In this document: one piece after another, positions 16,881 to 25,269 of the stretch
Numbering within the stretch: the first letter of the stretch is position 1
Layout: the number at the start of each line of letters is the position of its first letter
From: Firmicutes bacterium UBA6806
GTDB taxonomy: Bacteria; Bacillota; Clostridia; Peptostreptococcales; Acidaminobacteraceae
Reading direction: 5' to 3'
NCBI GenBank assembly: GCA_002452745.1
Contig: DKFC01000046.1
Coordinates: 1 to 53,238, forward strand
DNA: 53,238 nt
Program-made: the position numbers and the translations under genes
Notes under the pieces: model-generated
Told to the model about the DNA's origin: nothing
Seen by the model: the letters and a program-made list of their open reading frames with translations, nothing else
The model's database searches: none

Positions 16881-16898
16881 TTACAAAAAAAGTCATTG

Positions 16899-17978
16899 TC
16901 AGAATTGAAGTGAAATTGTCATCTTTACAGGATTGTGATCGGAATACTCAAACCCCTCATCTAAAACCTCTGTAGCAATAATATCAACATTTGGCGAAAC
17001 CAAAAATCCGTCAATAATGCCCACTTGGGTCACACCTTCTTCATAGGCTGTATTTAACAGCCTGTAAGTTGGACTATTAACAGCAACGCCCCATTTCCAT
17101 CCAGCTGGTTTCCAGTCCGGTTCAATCCGATGCGGCATATAAAACCTACCATTCATGTAGAGCGGAAAATTGGAATCGTCAACAAATTCAAAGGTTTGAT
17201 TCCAGTCTCCACCCAAGATGACATAGTCACCTTGTTCATATAGTGATTCAACATAGGTTTTCATATAGGCCATCTGCGCAGCCCTCAAACGACCGTCATC
17301 ATAAGCAGAAAAATGAGCGTTTATAATCACGAGATATTTGTCACTTCCCTCAATTGGCAAGTAGCTCACCAGAGCACATCTGTCTAGCATCACCAGCGAT
17401 TTAGGCCACTTATACTGCCCTGGGAGTGCTCGTCTCTCTCCCCTTTCGATTTTAAAACCGCTGAGGGTCATCTGTCCCGCCTCTATTTCACCAAGAGGTG
17501 GAAATGGAACTGGCACAAATTTGACCTTGTAATTCAGCGCAAACTGACTGCCGAATTCTGCCCACTTCTTCTCAAAGAACTGTTTTTCATCCAAATGATA
17601 TGTTCGATTTGAATTCACATCCACTTCCTGTAGTAAAACTAAATCCGTGCTTTCATCTTCCAAGGTCAATTGGATGCCCTCTAAGTTTTCCTTTACCACA
17701 TCCAGTGAATCTGGCTTCGACTTATTGCCGTCATCCATAAAAAAGGACTCATCCTTCCCCAATCCAGCATATCCCACATTCCATGTTAAAAGGGATATAG
17801 TCTCTTGCTTATCAATTGCTTTTTGCGGACTATTCTCTACACTAACTGCCTCAACCTCATAAGGTCTATAATCTGTCAGCATCAAATAAAAAATCAACAA
17901 GGAAAATGAAATCAGAAGGGCCAAAAACACCCCTATTGCCACTGTCTTTATGTATCGAATTGAATTCGATTTCATCAT
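16899..17978 (-). CDS. Membrane-anchored endonuclease/exonuclease/phosphatase (EEP) family protein
   Basis: The 359-residue protein has one N-terminal membrane helix or uncleaved signal (about residues 8-35), then an EEP (DNase I-like) domain. Catalytic motifs are LTWNVGYAG (Asn), VLLQEVD (metal Glu), INAHFSAYD, GGDWNQTFE (Asp/Asn) and the C-terminal SDHNPV pair. It should act outside the membrane as a phosphodiesterase; the substrate may be nucleic acid, a phospholipid or an inositol phosphate. AAGGGG lies 6 bases before ATG 17978, with a second ATG directly after; the earlier frame start is unsupported. It is monocistronic and divergent from pdxS. Confidence 0.85.
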   Translation of the reverse strand: MMKSNSIRYIKTVAIGVFLALLISFSLLIFYLMLTDYRPYEVEAVSVENSPQKAIDKQETISLLTWNVGYAGLGKDESFFMDDGNKSKPDSLDVVKENLEGIQLTLEDESTDLVLLQEVDVNSNRTYHLDEKQFFEKKWAEFGSQFALNYKVKFVPVPFPPLGEIEAGQMTLSGFKIERGERRALPGQYKWPKSLVMLDRCALVSYLPIEGSDKYLVIINAHFSAYDDGRLRAAQMAYMKTYVESLYEQGDYVILGGDWNQTFEFVDDSNFPLYMNGRFYMPHRIEPDWKPAGWKWGVAVNSPTYRLLNTAYEEGVTQVGIIDGFLVSPNVDIIATEVLDEGFEYSDHNPVKMTISLQF

Positions 17979-18169
17979 GTCTATCCCCTTTTCAATAAAA
18001 TTCCTCAGCACAGAGTACCGATGGGTTGTAATTTGATTATAGCATGAGTCAGCATAATTTTTTAAATCTAATATATATTTTTAAATCCCCTCTCACTTTG
18101 AAATTTCACTTAAATAGTTCGCGCAAACCACCACAATCTGTCCTTATTGTTTATTTAGAATCTGTTCAT

Positions 18170-18198
18170 TTACGAAGTGCAGATTAAAATTCTATAAT
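18170..18198 (+). promoter_or_regulatory. Candidate sigma-A promoter of pdxST
   Basis: A perfect TATAAT at 18193-18198 is preceded after 17 bases by TTACGA (18170-18175), a weak -35. It lies about 60 bases before the pdxS start in the divergent region shared with the EEP-family gene. Confidence 0.5.
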
Positions 18199-18256
18199 GA
18201 CTGTGAGCCATCCTTTAACTTATTGGAGGCTACGACAATTATATGAGGTGAATCCC

Positions 18257-19135
18257 ATGAATACACGATATGAACTCAACAAGAACTTGGCGCAAATGCT
18301 CAAAGGCGGCGTTATTATGGATGTAACCACACCTGAAGAGGCTTTAATTGCACAAGAAGCTGGTGCATGTGCTGTAATGGCCCTTGAACGCGTTCCTGCG
18401 GACATCAGAAAAGATGGCGGTGTTGCCAGAGCATCTGACCCCAAAATGATACGTGAAATTCAATCTGCTGTTACCATTCCTGTAATGGCAAAAGTCAGAA
18501 TTGGACATTTTGTTGAAGCGCAAATACTGCAAGCACTTGAGGTGGACTACATAGATGAAAGTGAAGTGCTCACCCCAGCCGATCCTTCACTTCATATCAA
18601 TAAACAGGTTTTTGATGTGCCATTTGTCTGTGGCGCAAAGAATCTAGGCGAAGCCCTACGTCGCATTGGTGAAGGTGCCTCTATGATTCGAACAAAAGGC
18701 GAGCCAGGTACTGGCGATGTCATAGAAGCTGTGCGGCACATGCGAATGATGACGTCGGAAATCAACCGAGTTAAGGGGCTTGGAAAGGATGAACTCTTCA
18801 ATGCCGCAAAAGAACTTCACGTTCCTCTTTCCATTTTGGAATACGTCCATGAAAACGGAAAACTGCCCGTTGTGAACTTCGCAGCTGGTGGTATTGCAAC
18901 CCCTGCTGATGCTGCTTTGATGATGCAACTGGGCTGTGATGGCGTCTTTGTGGGTTCTGGTATCTTCAAATCAGGCGATCCTCGAAAACGTGCAGATGCT
19001 ATTGTAAAAGCAGTCACGCATTATAACAATCCCAAGAAACTAGCTGAGATTTCAGAAGATCTTGGTGAGGCAATGGTCGGCATCAACGTCTATGAGATTG
19101 AAGGCGACCAGCGCATGTCTGAAAGGGGTTATTAG
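18257..19135 (+). CDS. pdxS: Pyridoxal 5'-phosphate synthase, lyase subunit PdxS
   Basis: The 292-residue protein is a near-standard-length PdxS TIM barrel. It makes PLP from ribose 5-phosphate, glyceraldehyde 3-phosphate and ammonia supplied by PdxT. Conserved blocks seen are KGGVIMDVTTPEEA, ACAVMALERVPADIR, the lysine-containing VMAKVRIGHF, ESEVLTPADP and the phosphate-binding VNFAAGGIATPADA and GVFVGSGIFKSGDP. GAGGTGA precedes ATG 18257; the open frame begins 20 codons earlier without a good ribosome site. It is followed after two bases by pdxT. Confidence 0.98.
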   Translation: MNTRYELNKNLAQMLKGGVIMDVTTPEEALIAQEAGACAVMALERVPADIRKDGGVARASDPKMIREIQSAVTIPVMAKVRIGHFVEAQILQALEVDYIDESEVLTPADPSLHINKQVFDVPFVCGAKNLGEALRRIGEGASMIRTKGEPGTGDVIEAVRHMRMMTSEINRVKGLGKDELFNAAKELHVPLSILEYVHENGKLPVVNFAAGGIATPADAALMMQLGCDGVFVGSGIFKSGDPRKRADAIVKAVTHYNNPKKLAEISEDLGEAMVGINVYEIEGDQRMSERGY

Positions 19136-19137
19136 TC

Positions 19138-19725
19138 ATGTTTAAAATTGGAATCCTAGCACTACAGGGGGCATTTGCTGAGCATGGTAAAATGATTGCA
19201 TCACTTGGACATTTGCCAGCAGAAGTACGGCTTCCCTCCGACTTAAATGACATAGACGGCCTAATCCTCCCCGGTGGAGAAAGCACCTCCATGTCAAAAC
19301 TTCTGGATGCATTTGAACTGAGAGCCCCTATTAAAAGAGCACTTGAATCAGGCCTTCCCTGCCTTGGAACTTGTGCTGGTATGATCCTTCTTTCAAAAGA
19401 GGTGGAAGACTCTTCGATTCTTCCCCTTGGTATCATGGACATTACCGTGAGGCGGAATGCATATGGACGACAGCTTTCAAGTTTCGTGACAGAGGGTGTT
19501 ATCCTCGCATTTGGCTCTGCAAAAATTCCCATGGTCTTCATCAGAGCGCCAATCGTCACTGACATAAGCGAATCAGTAGAGCCCCTCTATTTAATCTCAA
19601 ATCAGCTTGTTGCCGTGCGCCAAAAGAATATAATGGCCTTGTCTTTTCACCCCGAACTCACAGACAGTCCCACGATTCACAGTGCCTTTATTCACATGAT
19701 CGCTGCTTATAAAGCAAAAAACTGA
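19138..19725 (+). CDS. pdxT: Pyridoxal 5'-phosphate synthase, glutaminase subunit PdxT
   Basis: The 195-residue class I glutamine amidotransferase supplies ammonia to PdxS. It shows the GILALQGAFAEH start, the PGGEST oxyanion segment, the nucleophile Cys in CLGTCAGMILL and the catalytic His-x-Glu in SFHPEL near the end. It lies two bases after pdxS and is read from the same transcript, in the usual 1:1 subunit order. Transcription stops at the hairpin immediately downstream. Confidence 0.98.
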   Translation: MFKIGILALQGAFAEHGKMIASLGHLPAEVRLPSDLNDIDGLILPGGESTSMSKLLDAFELRAPIKRALESGLPCLGTCAGMILLSKEVEDSSILPLGIMDITVRRNAYGRQLSSFVTEGVILAFGSAKIPMVFIRAPIVTDISESVEPLYLISNQLVAVRQKNIMALSFHPELTDSPTIHSAFIHMIAAYKAKN

Positions 19726-19746
19726 GGCCTAATTAGCCTCAGTTTT
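19718..19746 (+). terminator. Bidirectional terminator between pdxT and the YibE/F gene
   Basis: A perfect 11-bp stem AAAACTGAGGC/GCCTCAGTTTT (19718-19728 with 19736-19746) is flanked by A and T tracts on the two sides. It overlaps the end of pdxT and lies 9 bases beyond the stop of the convergent YibE/F gene, so it can serve both strands. Confidence 0.92.
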
Positions 19747-19754
19747 CTATCTGT

Positions 19755-20927
19755 CTATGCCTCTGGCTTATCCTCTTCTTTGTGTTGAAAAAGCCAGCCA
19801 GCAATCACTGCTGTAAATGGAATGGTGAACAGAATTCCAATACTGCCCACTAGAGCCTGTAGAATTTCCACAACCACCAGTTCTCGGTTCATCACATCCA
19901 AAAGTGATGTATTATACGAAATTAACAAGAGTACAACACCAAGCGAGCTGCCTATATAGGCCAGTATCAAAGTATTGGACATCGTCCCCATAATATCCCT
20001 GCCAATAGTTAGACCCGATTTGACCAATTGGTTGAAGGTAATTTTTTTGGACTGTCCTTGGACTTCGTGGAGAGAAGATGCAATTGACATGGCGACGTCC
20101 ATAATTGCACCTAGAGCTCCTATGATAATGGCCGCAAAAATAATGGCCTTTAAATCAATTGGATGGTTTTTATTCAGCAATAAGAGGTAGGCACTATCTT
20201 CATCCACCATGCCCGTTAAGTTGAGGGACATATCCATAATCTTTGTCAATCCACCAGCTAGAAGTATCCCGCCAAAACATCCAATTCCAGCCACAAAACT
20301 CTTCTTGTTTGCGCCACTTATGATTAAAAACGTCATTAATATTATGAAAATAGACGTCAAAATTGCCCAGTAATAAATATTCTTGCCCGATAAAATTGCC
20401 GGTATAAAGACAATGAAAATTGCAAGTCCTGTGAAAATCAATGAGATAATGGTCTGAATACCCTGTTTTCTGCCAAAGACAATTAAAAGAATCATGAAAA
20501 TTGCCCCTAAAAACATAAGCGAATCTGTTCTAACATATTCACCTAGCGTCCACTCCGTTCCATAATCTTCATTTGGAATGTTGTAAAGGAGAATCGTGTC
20601 TCCCACCTCAACGGGCTTGAGTTGAATAACCGAGTAGGTGTTCAGATTTTGATCGGCTTTATAAGATACGCCTTTATTGTCACTGCCAACCCCTTCTGCG
20701 GTAAAGATTATTTCTTCAATAACCAGTGTTTCGGTTTCAGTCAGCGGATGTTCTTCCTTAAGTCTATCTGTGATTTCAACGACTTTTGCCTTCTCAACCG
20801 CCGTATAATTTTTTCCATCGAAAACGGTCATTCCCTGCACTGCGATTTTATTTCCAAACCAAATAAATAAGATTGACAGCAGAATTGTCACCACCGTCAC
20901 AAGTCTATTTCTTAAAACATTATTCAA
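19755..20927 (-). CDS. YibE/F-family multi-pass membrane protein
   Basis: The 390-residue protein has an N-terminal membrane helix, an extracytoplasmic domain of about 100 residues, and about seven further membrane helices. Family features include RKQGIQTIISL, the GALGAIMDVAMSIASSLHE segment and IGRDIMGTMSNTLILAYIG. YibE/F proteins are widespread in Firmicutes; their transport or assembly role is not established. The start is TTG at 20927, with AAGGAG 10-12 bases upstream; no better start exists before the first membrane helix. It overlaps the preceding DUF523-DUF1722 gene by 8 bases. Confidence 0.88.
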   Translation of the reverse strand: MNNVLRNRLVTVVTILLSILFIWFGNKIAVQGMTVFDGKNYTAVEKAKVVEITDRLKEEHPLTETETLVIEEIIFTAEGVGSDNKGVSYKADQNLNTYSVIQLKPVEVGDTILLYNIPNEDYGTEWTLGEYVRTDSLMFLGAIFMILLIVFGRKQGIQTIISLIFTGLAIFIVFIPAILSGKNIYYWAILTSIFIILMTFLIISGANKKSFVAGIGCFGGILLAGGLTKIMDMSLNLTGMVDEDSAYLLLLNKNHPIDLKAIIFAAIIIGALGAIMDVAMSIASSLHEVQGQSKKITFNQLVKSGLTIGRDIMGTMSNTLILAYIGSSLGVVLLLISYNTSLLDVMNRELVVVEILQALVGSIGILFTIPFTAVIAGWLFQHKEEDKPEA

Positions 20928-21855
20928 CTACGTCACGCTCCTTCTTTTTACGGTTGACCACTGGCGCAGCACCGAAGAGATAGTCTGTGTCCATTGCTTC
21001 AAGTTCCATCTTCATCAGTTCCTGTGCCAAAGCAGTCATACTCCTCATATCGTTGGGCCTTTGAATCCCTTCCACGGATTTGCCCATCTGTTTTCGATAA
21101 TGCGAATAGTGTTTCCAAAGTCTATTTTTTATCTTTGAGGCGGTGGAAGGCCGTCTCAACATGTTTAAAATTATTTGCTTATAACTCTGAGCCTCGGAAG
21201 CATCTAAGGCTTTCAGATTTGCTATTTCATGTCCAAGTAAACGCGCTTGTGATTCATCTATTTCCTGACACAAAAATTTGAGTGTATGCCATACGCCGTA
21301 TAAATCAGCTTTACTGTCAATGGTTTGCTTTTTGAGCCATAGGAAAGCCAGCATGCGTCTTCTCCAGTCCCATCTTTTTACAGGAGAACTCAAATCAGAT
21401 GCTGGAATTAAAAAAAAGCCATTTTCCAGCAGTAAGTGTCCAAACACCCCTGGTGGTTTTCCCAATCGATTGTTCTTCAAGGTTGTCCTATAAACGCCGC
21501 ACGAAGGACTGCCCTCCATATAGATAAAAACGGATACCTCTGCCTTCAAGAGACTTTCCAGAGCGTTTTTACAACTTTCAGTCAAGGCATGTGTTAAATT
21601 CTTACCTGAGCTGGATATAACCTTTCCACTGCCTTCCCAGACACTTGAACCGCTCTCTCCAGTGATTCGAATGGCCTCTCTTGGCACGCCAAGTCCTGCT
21701 TGAACTTCTGGACAAACTGGATACCAAACATACGAAGATGCATCTCTTCCGAGATACTCTAGCTGATTCCATCCCTTTGCATTGTATCTAAACTTGCAAC
21801 CATACATACACGCACTTATGCCTATCTTAATTTTTTCTTCTAAATACTCACTCAT
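20920..21855 (-). CDS. DUF523-DUF1722 (YbgA-like) two-domain protein
   Basis: The 311-residue protein joins DUF523 (about 8-150: GISACMYGCKFRYN, PVCPEVQAGLGVPRE, GSPSCGVY) to DUF1722 (about 190-290, helical). The conserved cysteines in DUF523 suggest metal or redox chemistry. DUF523-DUF1722 fusions are known from E. coli YbgA, encoded beside the photolyase gene, but no photolyase is present here. DUF523 alone has recently been connected with tRNA or thiouracil metabolism in some reports; I cannot judge which applies. AGGAGG lies 6 bases before ATG 21855. Confidence 0.85.
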   Translation of the reverse strand: MSEYLEEKIKIGISACMYGCKFRYNAKGWNQLEYLGRDASSYVWYPVCPEVQAGLGVPREAIRITGESGSSVWEGSGKVISSSGKNLTHALTESCKNALESLLKAEVSVFIYMEGSPSCGVYRTTLKNNRLGKPPGVFGHLLLENGFFLIPASDLSSPVKRWDWRRRMLAFLWLKKQTIDSKADLYGVWHTLKFLCQEIDESQARLLGHEIANLKALDASEAQSYKQIILNMLRRPSTASKIKNRLWKHYSHYRKQMGKSVEGIQRPNDMRSMTALAQELMKMELEAMDTDYLFGAAPVVNRKKKERDVVE

Positions 21856-21865
21856 CACATGCCTC

Positions 21866-22282
21866 CTATTTTATAAGAGCATTTCGAGTCACCACTTCAT
21901 CTAGAATCTCTGCTGCTTTGAGAATCACAGCTTGACAGCCTGCCATTTCAGTTCTATAAGCCTTTTTTAGCGGCGCACATTCAATAGACGCCATATTCAC
22001 CTCATATTTACTCAGGTAATCCTGAACAATTGGCTTCACACGATCTGACTGATGAGCCACAGTTTCTGTTGTCAAAAGGCCAAGTACCATCACCGCTGCC
22101 GCCACAGCACCGCAAGTCCGCTCTGTCATCATCCCGCCGCCAAATCCAGCAGCCAGTTTCAGTGCTCTTTTGTCAAGCCCAAGCCCATAAGCTTCATTCG
22201 CTCCATTCAATATCTTCTCAGCACAGTTAAAATCCTCTTCCACGCCATATCCATTGTCTATAAGTTCTCTTAACATCTCCAT
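21866..22282 (-). CDS. C_GCAxxG_C_C family redox-type protein
   Basis: The 138-residue protein matches the small C_GCAxxG_C_C family: an early NCAEKIL cysteine, then GFGGGMMTERTCGAVAAA, and later cysteines in IECAPLKKAYR and MAGCQAVI. These spaced cysteines suggest an Fe-S cluster or redox disulfides. Members often sit beside electron-transfer or membrane genes in anaerobes, but the function is not known. It lies 33 bases after ftsX and 10 bases before the DUF523-DUF1722 gene, and probably belongs to the same long transcript. Confidence 0.85.
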   Translation of the reverse strand: MEMLRELIDNGYGVEEDFNCAEKILNGANEAYGLGLDKRALKLAAGFGGGMMTERTCGAVAAAVMVLGLLTTETVAHQSDRVKPIVQDYLSKYEVNMASIECAPLKKAYRTEMAGCQAVILKAAEILDEVVTRNALIK

Positions 22283-22315
22283 CCTCCAAACGTTTTGCTA
22301 TTTATCTTCCACTCA

Positions 22316-23200
22316 CTAGCTGGATCGGTTGTTCACCGAAAACCACCCCATGACACTACCGCCTACACCCAGTATTGCTGAGACGCAGAGAACCGTCACC
22401 GCCGTGGTTGGAAACACCGTTTGTGCAGAAGGCAGTGGAATAAAAGGCAGTGGTGTCTTCATCATTTGGCTCACGCCATAGAGGGTTGCTCCGCTAGTCA
22501 CTGCTGCTATAATCCCGCCTGAAAGTGCAATAAAAGTCCCTTCAATCAAATATGGCATCATGATAAATGGCGCAGGTGCGCCGAGTAAATTCAGCGTTTC
22601 GATTTGCTCACGATTATTGTATATCCCCTGTCTAATAATATGCCCTGTGAGGATTACTGTTGTTATACCCACTGCCAAAGCCACGAAAGCAAGCATCCAG
22701 TTAATGATGCCAATAAAATGTCTAAGCCCTTTTAAAATTTCAAGATTATCCCTTACCGATGCAACCTCTGGCAAGGTGTTTACTTCGCTTACAATTTCCT
22801 CTAAATTCTCTAGATTTACATCCAATTCCAAAAAGGGAACAAAAGGGTTTTCTTCAATATATTCAAAGACATCGGAGTCCTCTCCAAGAACAGATTTCAT
22901 CCGCTCCACCGCTTCTTCAGCAGATATGGCTGTCACCTTTTTTACGCCTGCTATTTTCGAAAGCGCCTCCTCCAAAACCTGTTTGTCCTCTTCATCATCG
23001 TAATACACATTAATTGCCGCTTGTTCTGTCAGCTTTGACTCAATAAAATTAGCATAGAGCTTTCCTGTGACCACTGCTGAAAAGAGGAAAAAAATCAACG
23101 CAAGGCTCAATATGGACAAGATATTAGAAATCATACTGTTTTTAAAGATGATCTTTGCTTCGTTTAAATTATATGCTGTGTTGCCGCTTGCATTTTTCAT
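22316..23200 (-). CDS. ftsX: Cell-division ABC transporter permease-like protein FtsX
   Basis: The 294-residue protein has the FtsX layout: a cytoplasmic N-terminus, a membrane helix at about 24-46, a large extracellular loop (about 47-165) and three C-terminal helices. FtsX with FtsE transmits a signal across the membrane to peptidoglycan hydrolases through a coiled-coil partner. ATG 23200 overlaps the ftsE stop (ATGA) behind GGGAGAA; an earlier ATG at 23215 lies inside ftsE. The loop is acidic, ending in ENPFVPFLELDVN-type sequence, as in Gram-positive FtsX. Confidence 0.93.
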   Translation of the reverse strand: MKNASGNTAYNLNEAKIIFKNSMISNILSILSLALIFFLFSAVVTGKLYANFIESKLTEQAAINVYYDDEEDKQVLEEALSKIAGVKKVTAISAEEAVERMKSVLGEDSDVFEYIEENPFVPFLELDVNLENLEEIVSEVNTLPEVASVRDNLEILKGLRHFIGIINWMLAFVALAVGITTVILTGHIIRQGIYNNREQIETLNLLGAPAPFIMMPYLIEGTFIALSGGIIAAVTSGATLYGVSQMMKTPLPFIPLPSAQTVFPTTAVTVLCVSAILGVGGSVMGWFSVNNRSS

Positions 23201-23862
23201 ATAAATTTCTCCCATGTCATTTCACCCTGCGTCATTTTCATCAGATGATGTTTTTTCACATCCTCTAGAAGATGGGTTGCATGTGTTGTAATCACAACCG
23301 TTGTCCCATCTTTTGAAAACGAAGACAGTAAATTTAGTATGTTAAGGGCGTTATCATAATCCAAATTGCCCGTAGGTTCATCTGCAACAATCAACCTTGG
23401 CTTTCTGGCAACAGCCCTTGCAATGGCAACCCTTTGAGATTCACCCCACGAGAGATGCTGTACAAGCGAGTCCGACTTATGGGATAATCCTACTTTTTCA
23501 AGAGCTTCACTTGCGGCAACTGCCATTTCACGGGTATTGAGCTTCATAAACCGCATTCCCGTCATGACATTTTCATAGGCAGTTCTCCCTTCCAAAAGTC
23601 GGAACTCTTGAAAGACAGGCCCAATTTGGCGCCTCATCTCTTGAACCTTCCCATTGGGGCGATTTTCTCCAAATAGAGCCAATGTTCCAGTTGTGACTTT
23701 TTCTATGCCCAGCAACAATTTGAGCAGACTGGTTTTTCCAGACCCACTGGGTCCAATTATATAGGCAATCTCTCCGCTTCCTATTTCAAACGATATATCT
23801 TTAAGTGCATGATTTCCGTTTGGATAACTCAGGTTGACGCCACTTGCTTTAATGATACTCAT
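23197..23862 (-). CDS. ftsE: Cell-division ATP-binding protein FtsE
   Basis: The 221-residue ABC ATPase has Walker A GPSGSGKT (37-44), Q-loop at PVFQEF, Walker B LIVADEP (157-163) and an H-loop His in TTHATHLL. The signature reads LSWGESQR (137-144) where FtsE normally has LSGGE, so a bulky Trp replaces a Gly in the motif that contacts ATP. The rest of the fold is intact. It overlaps ftsX by ATGA and follows the coiled-coil gene by 17 bases, consistent with an FtsEX-hydrolase-activator complex. Confidence 0.95.
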   Translation of the reverse strand: MSIIKASGVNLSYPNGNHALKDISFEIGSGEIAYIIGPSGSGKTSLLKLLLGIEKVTTGTLALFGENRPNGKVQEMRRQIGPVFQEFRLLEGRTAYENVMTGMRFMKLNTREMAVAASEALEKVGLSHKSDSLVQHLSWGESQRVAIARAVARKPRLIVADEPTGNLDYDNALNILNLLSSFSKDGTTVVITTHATHLLEDVKKHHLMKMTQGEMTWEKFI

Positions 23863-23879
23863 CTGATTTCCTCCTATGT

Positions 23880-25025
23880 CTATGGCTTAACCAACAGTTC
23901 GAGAACGCCATCTTTTAAAGTCACCTTTTCTATGGAAAATCCTTCGAGAAGGTATGAAACATCAAGTGCCATATAGCCATCGCTAAATAAATCCTCAATG
24001 GATTCTACTTCCAAGGGCAGTCCATAAAAACTGCCGCCTGTAACAACATAGATGAGCTTATGTCCCTCTTCAACCTTAAAATTTCCAGTCAAAACAATCT
24101 TTTCTTCTGGCATGCTCATCACCAACAAATCCTGCTTGAACTCAAAATTCAATTTAGGCAGCGTCTTTTCATTTTTTAAAATATTGTTAAATGCCGACTC
24201 CTTTAAAGTGGTCTTAACACCTGAAAGTGAAAATTCAATATCCACAGCATCATATGGAATATTTTCAGATACCATGAGTTTTGAAAATTTATCCACGGTT
24301 TGCTTGAAGAGCGGTTTTAACCCATTCCAAGTGTTTTCAACATCTTTTAAATAACTTTCGTAAACAGACCTCTGATCGTTGAGCGATGCGAGGCTGTTTT
24401 CGAGTTCAACTCTCGTCGCCTCTTTGCTCTCTATGGTTTGAGCAAGCGACTCTTTTGAAGCCACCAGTTCAGACATCTCCTTGTTGAGCTTGTCAACGGT
24501 TTCTTCAATCTCTTGCTTGCTCTTCTCAAGAGCTTCCATAAGTGACTCATTCTGCTTTGAATAATCCTTTAATATGTTGAGCTTTTGAAGAAAGACTTTT
24601 AGATTGTCAGAACTGAGAAGCATTTCAAAGTAGCCACCAGCCCCCTGTTTTTGATATTGCCTCAGCACCTGTTTTAGCTTTTCTTTGAGAACATTATCCT
24701 CGGCTTCAATTTCGCGTTGCCTCTTTCTCAAGGCATCTACTTCATCCTCTTGCTTTAAAATCAAATCGCTGATTCCCTTTTCTCTTTTGATGAGGTTGTC
24801 AATCTCCTGAGACAACAGGAAAAGTCTTTCAAGAACATCGCTTTCCTCACTGGAAAGTCCCTCTAATTTCTCTTTAACTTCATTTGGATTATCACTTTGA
24901 TCGCTGTAGTTTAGCGTTTGAATCGAAAAGACCATCAGCAAAAACAAAGCCATCAAAGGTTTCCACTTTGCATTCAATTGCTTCTTTATATTTGACTTCT
25001 TACTTGTGCGCATCTTTTTCTCCAT
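23880..25025 (-). CDS. Exported coiled-coil protein, probable FtsEX partner without a hydrolase domain
   Basis: The protein of about 381 residues has a basic N-terminus and a membrane anchor or signal (about 24-40), a long coiled coil (about 55-245) interrupted by the QGAGGYFEMLLSS-type helix-break motif seen in EnvC/PcsB/CwlO coiled-coil domains, and a C-terminal globular domain of about 130 residues. No NlpC/P60, CHAP or LytM motif is present. Its place directly before ftsE, 17 bases away, supports the role of extracellular FtsEX ligand. The C-terminal domain is not recognised. ATG 25025 has AAGGA 6 bases upstream; a later ATG at 25013 is also possible. Confidence 0.8.
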   Translation of the reverse strand: MEKKMRTSKKSNIKKQLNAKWKPLMALFLLMVFSIQTLNYSDQSDNPNEVKEKLEGLSSEESDVLERLFLLSQEIDNLIKREKGISDLILKQEDEVDALRKRQREIEAEDNVLKEKLKQVLRQYQKQGAGGYFEMLLSSDNLKVFLQKLNILKDYSKQNESLMEALEKSKQEIEETVDKLNKEMSELVASKESLAQTIESKEATRVELENSLASLNDQRSVYESYLKDVENTWNGLKPLFKQTVDKFSKLMVSENIPYDAVDIEFSLSGVKTTLKESAFNNILKNEKTLPKLNFEFKQDLLVMSMPEEKIVLTGNFKVEEGHKLIYVVTGGSFYGLPLEVESIEDLFSDGYMALDVSYLLEGFSIEKVTLKDGVLELLVKP

Positions 25026-25201
25026 GCATTGTCCTTTATTCACTGTCCATTATTTTCTGTTTATTCTTTTGTGAATCATCTATTACATTATAGCCCACTA
25101 CACGATGAACACCTATATGAATTTTATTAAATTTATATGTACGATTCGTGTCCAAGTTTTAAATTTTGTTCGATTTTTACGCGATTTGCTCTATAGACAT
25201 A

Positions 25202-25246
25202 AATAGACGTGAGTTGTCGCCCAAGCGACTGAAACTCACGTCTATT
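25202..25246 (-). terminator. Long hairpin after the Dps-like ferritin gene
   Basis: A 14-bp perfect outer stem (25202-25215 with 25233-25246) encloses a second stem GTCGC/GCGAC. It lies about 24 bases after the ferritin-like stop codon. The T-run on the minus strand is weak, so the terminator role is likely but not certain. Confidence 0.65.
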
Positions 25247-25269
25247 AAATGATTCTTTGATATGAAGTT

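Noticed and set aside
19755..21855. A DNA-repair locus because YbgA-like proteins are linked to photolyase in E. coli
   Set aside because: No photolyase or repair gene is nearby; the neighbours are FtsEX, a Cys-rich protein and YibE/F.
25202..25246. A transposon end or miniature inverted-repeat element
   Set aside because: Position just after a gene and the nested stem fit a transcription end; no target duplication or second copy is seen in the window.
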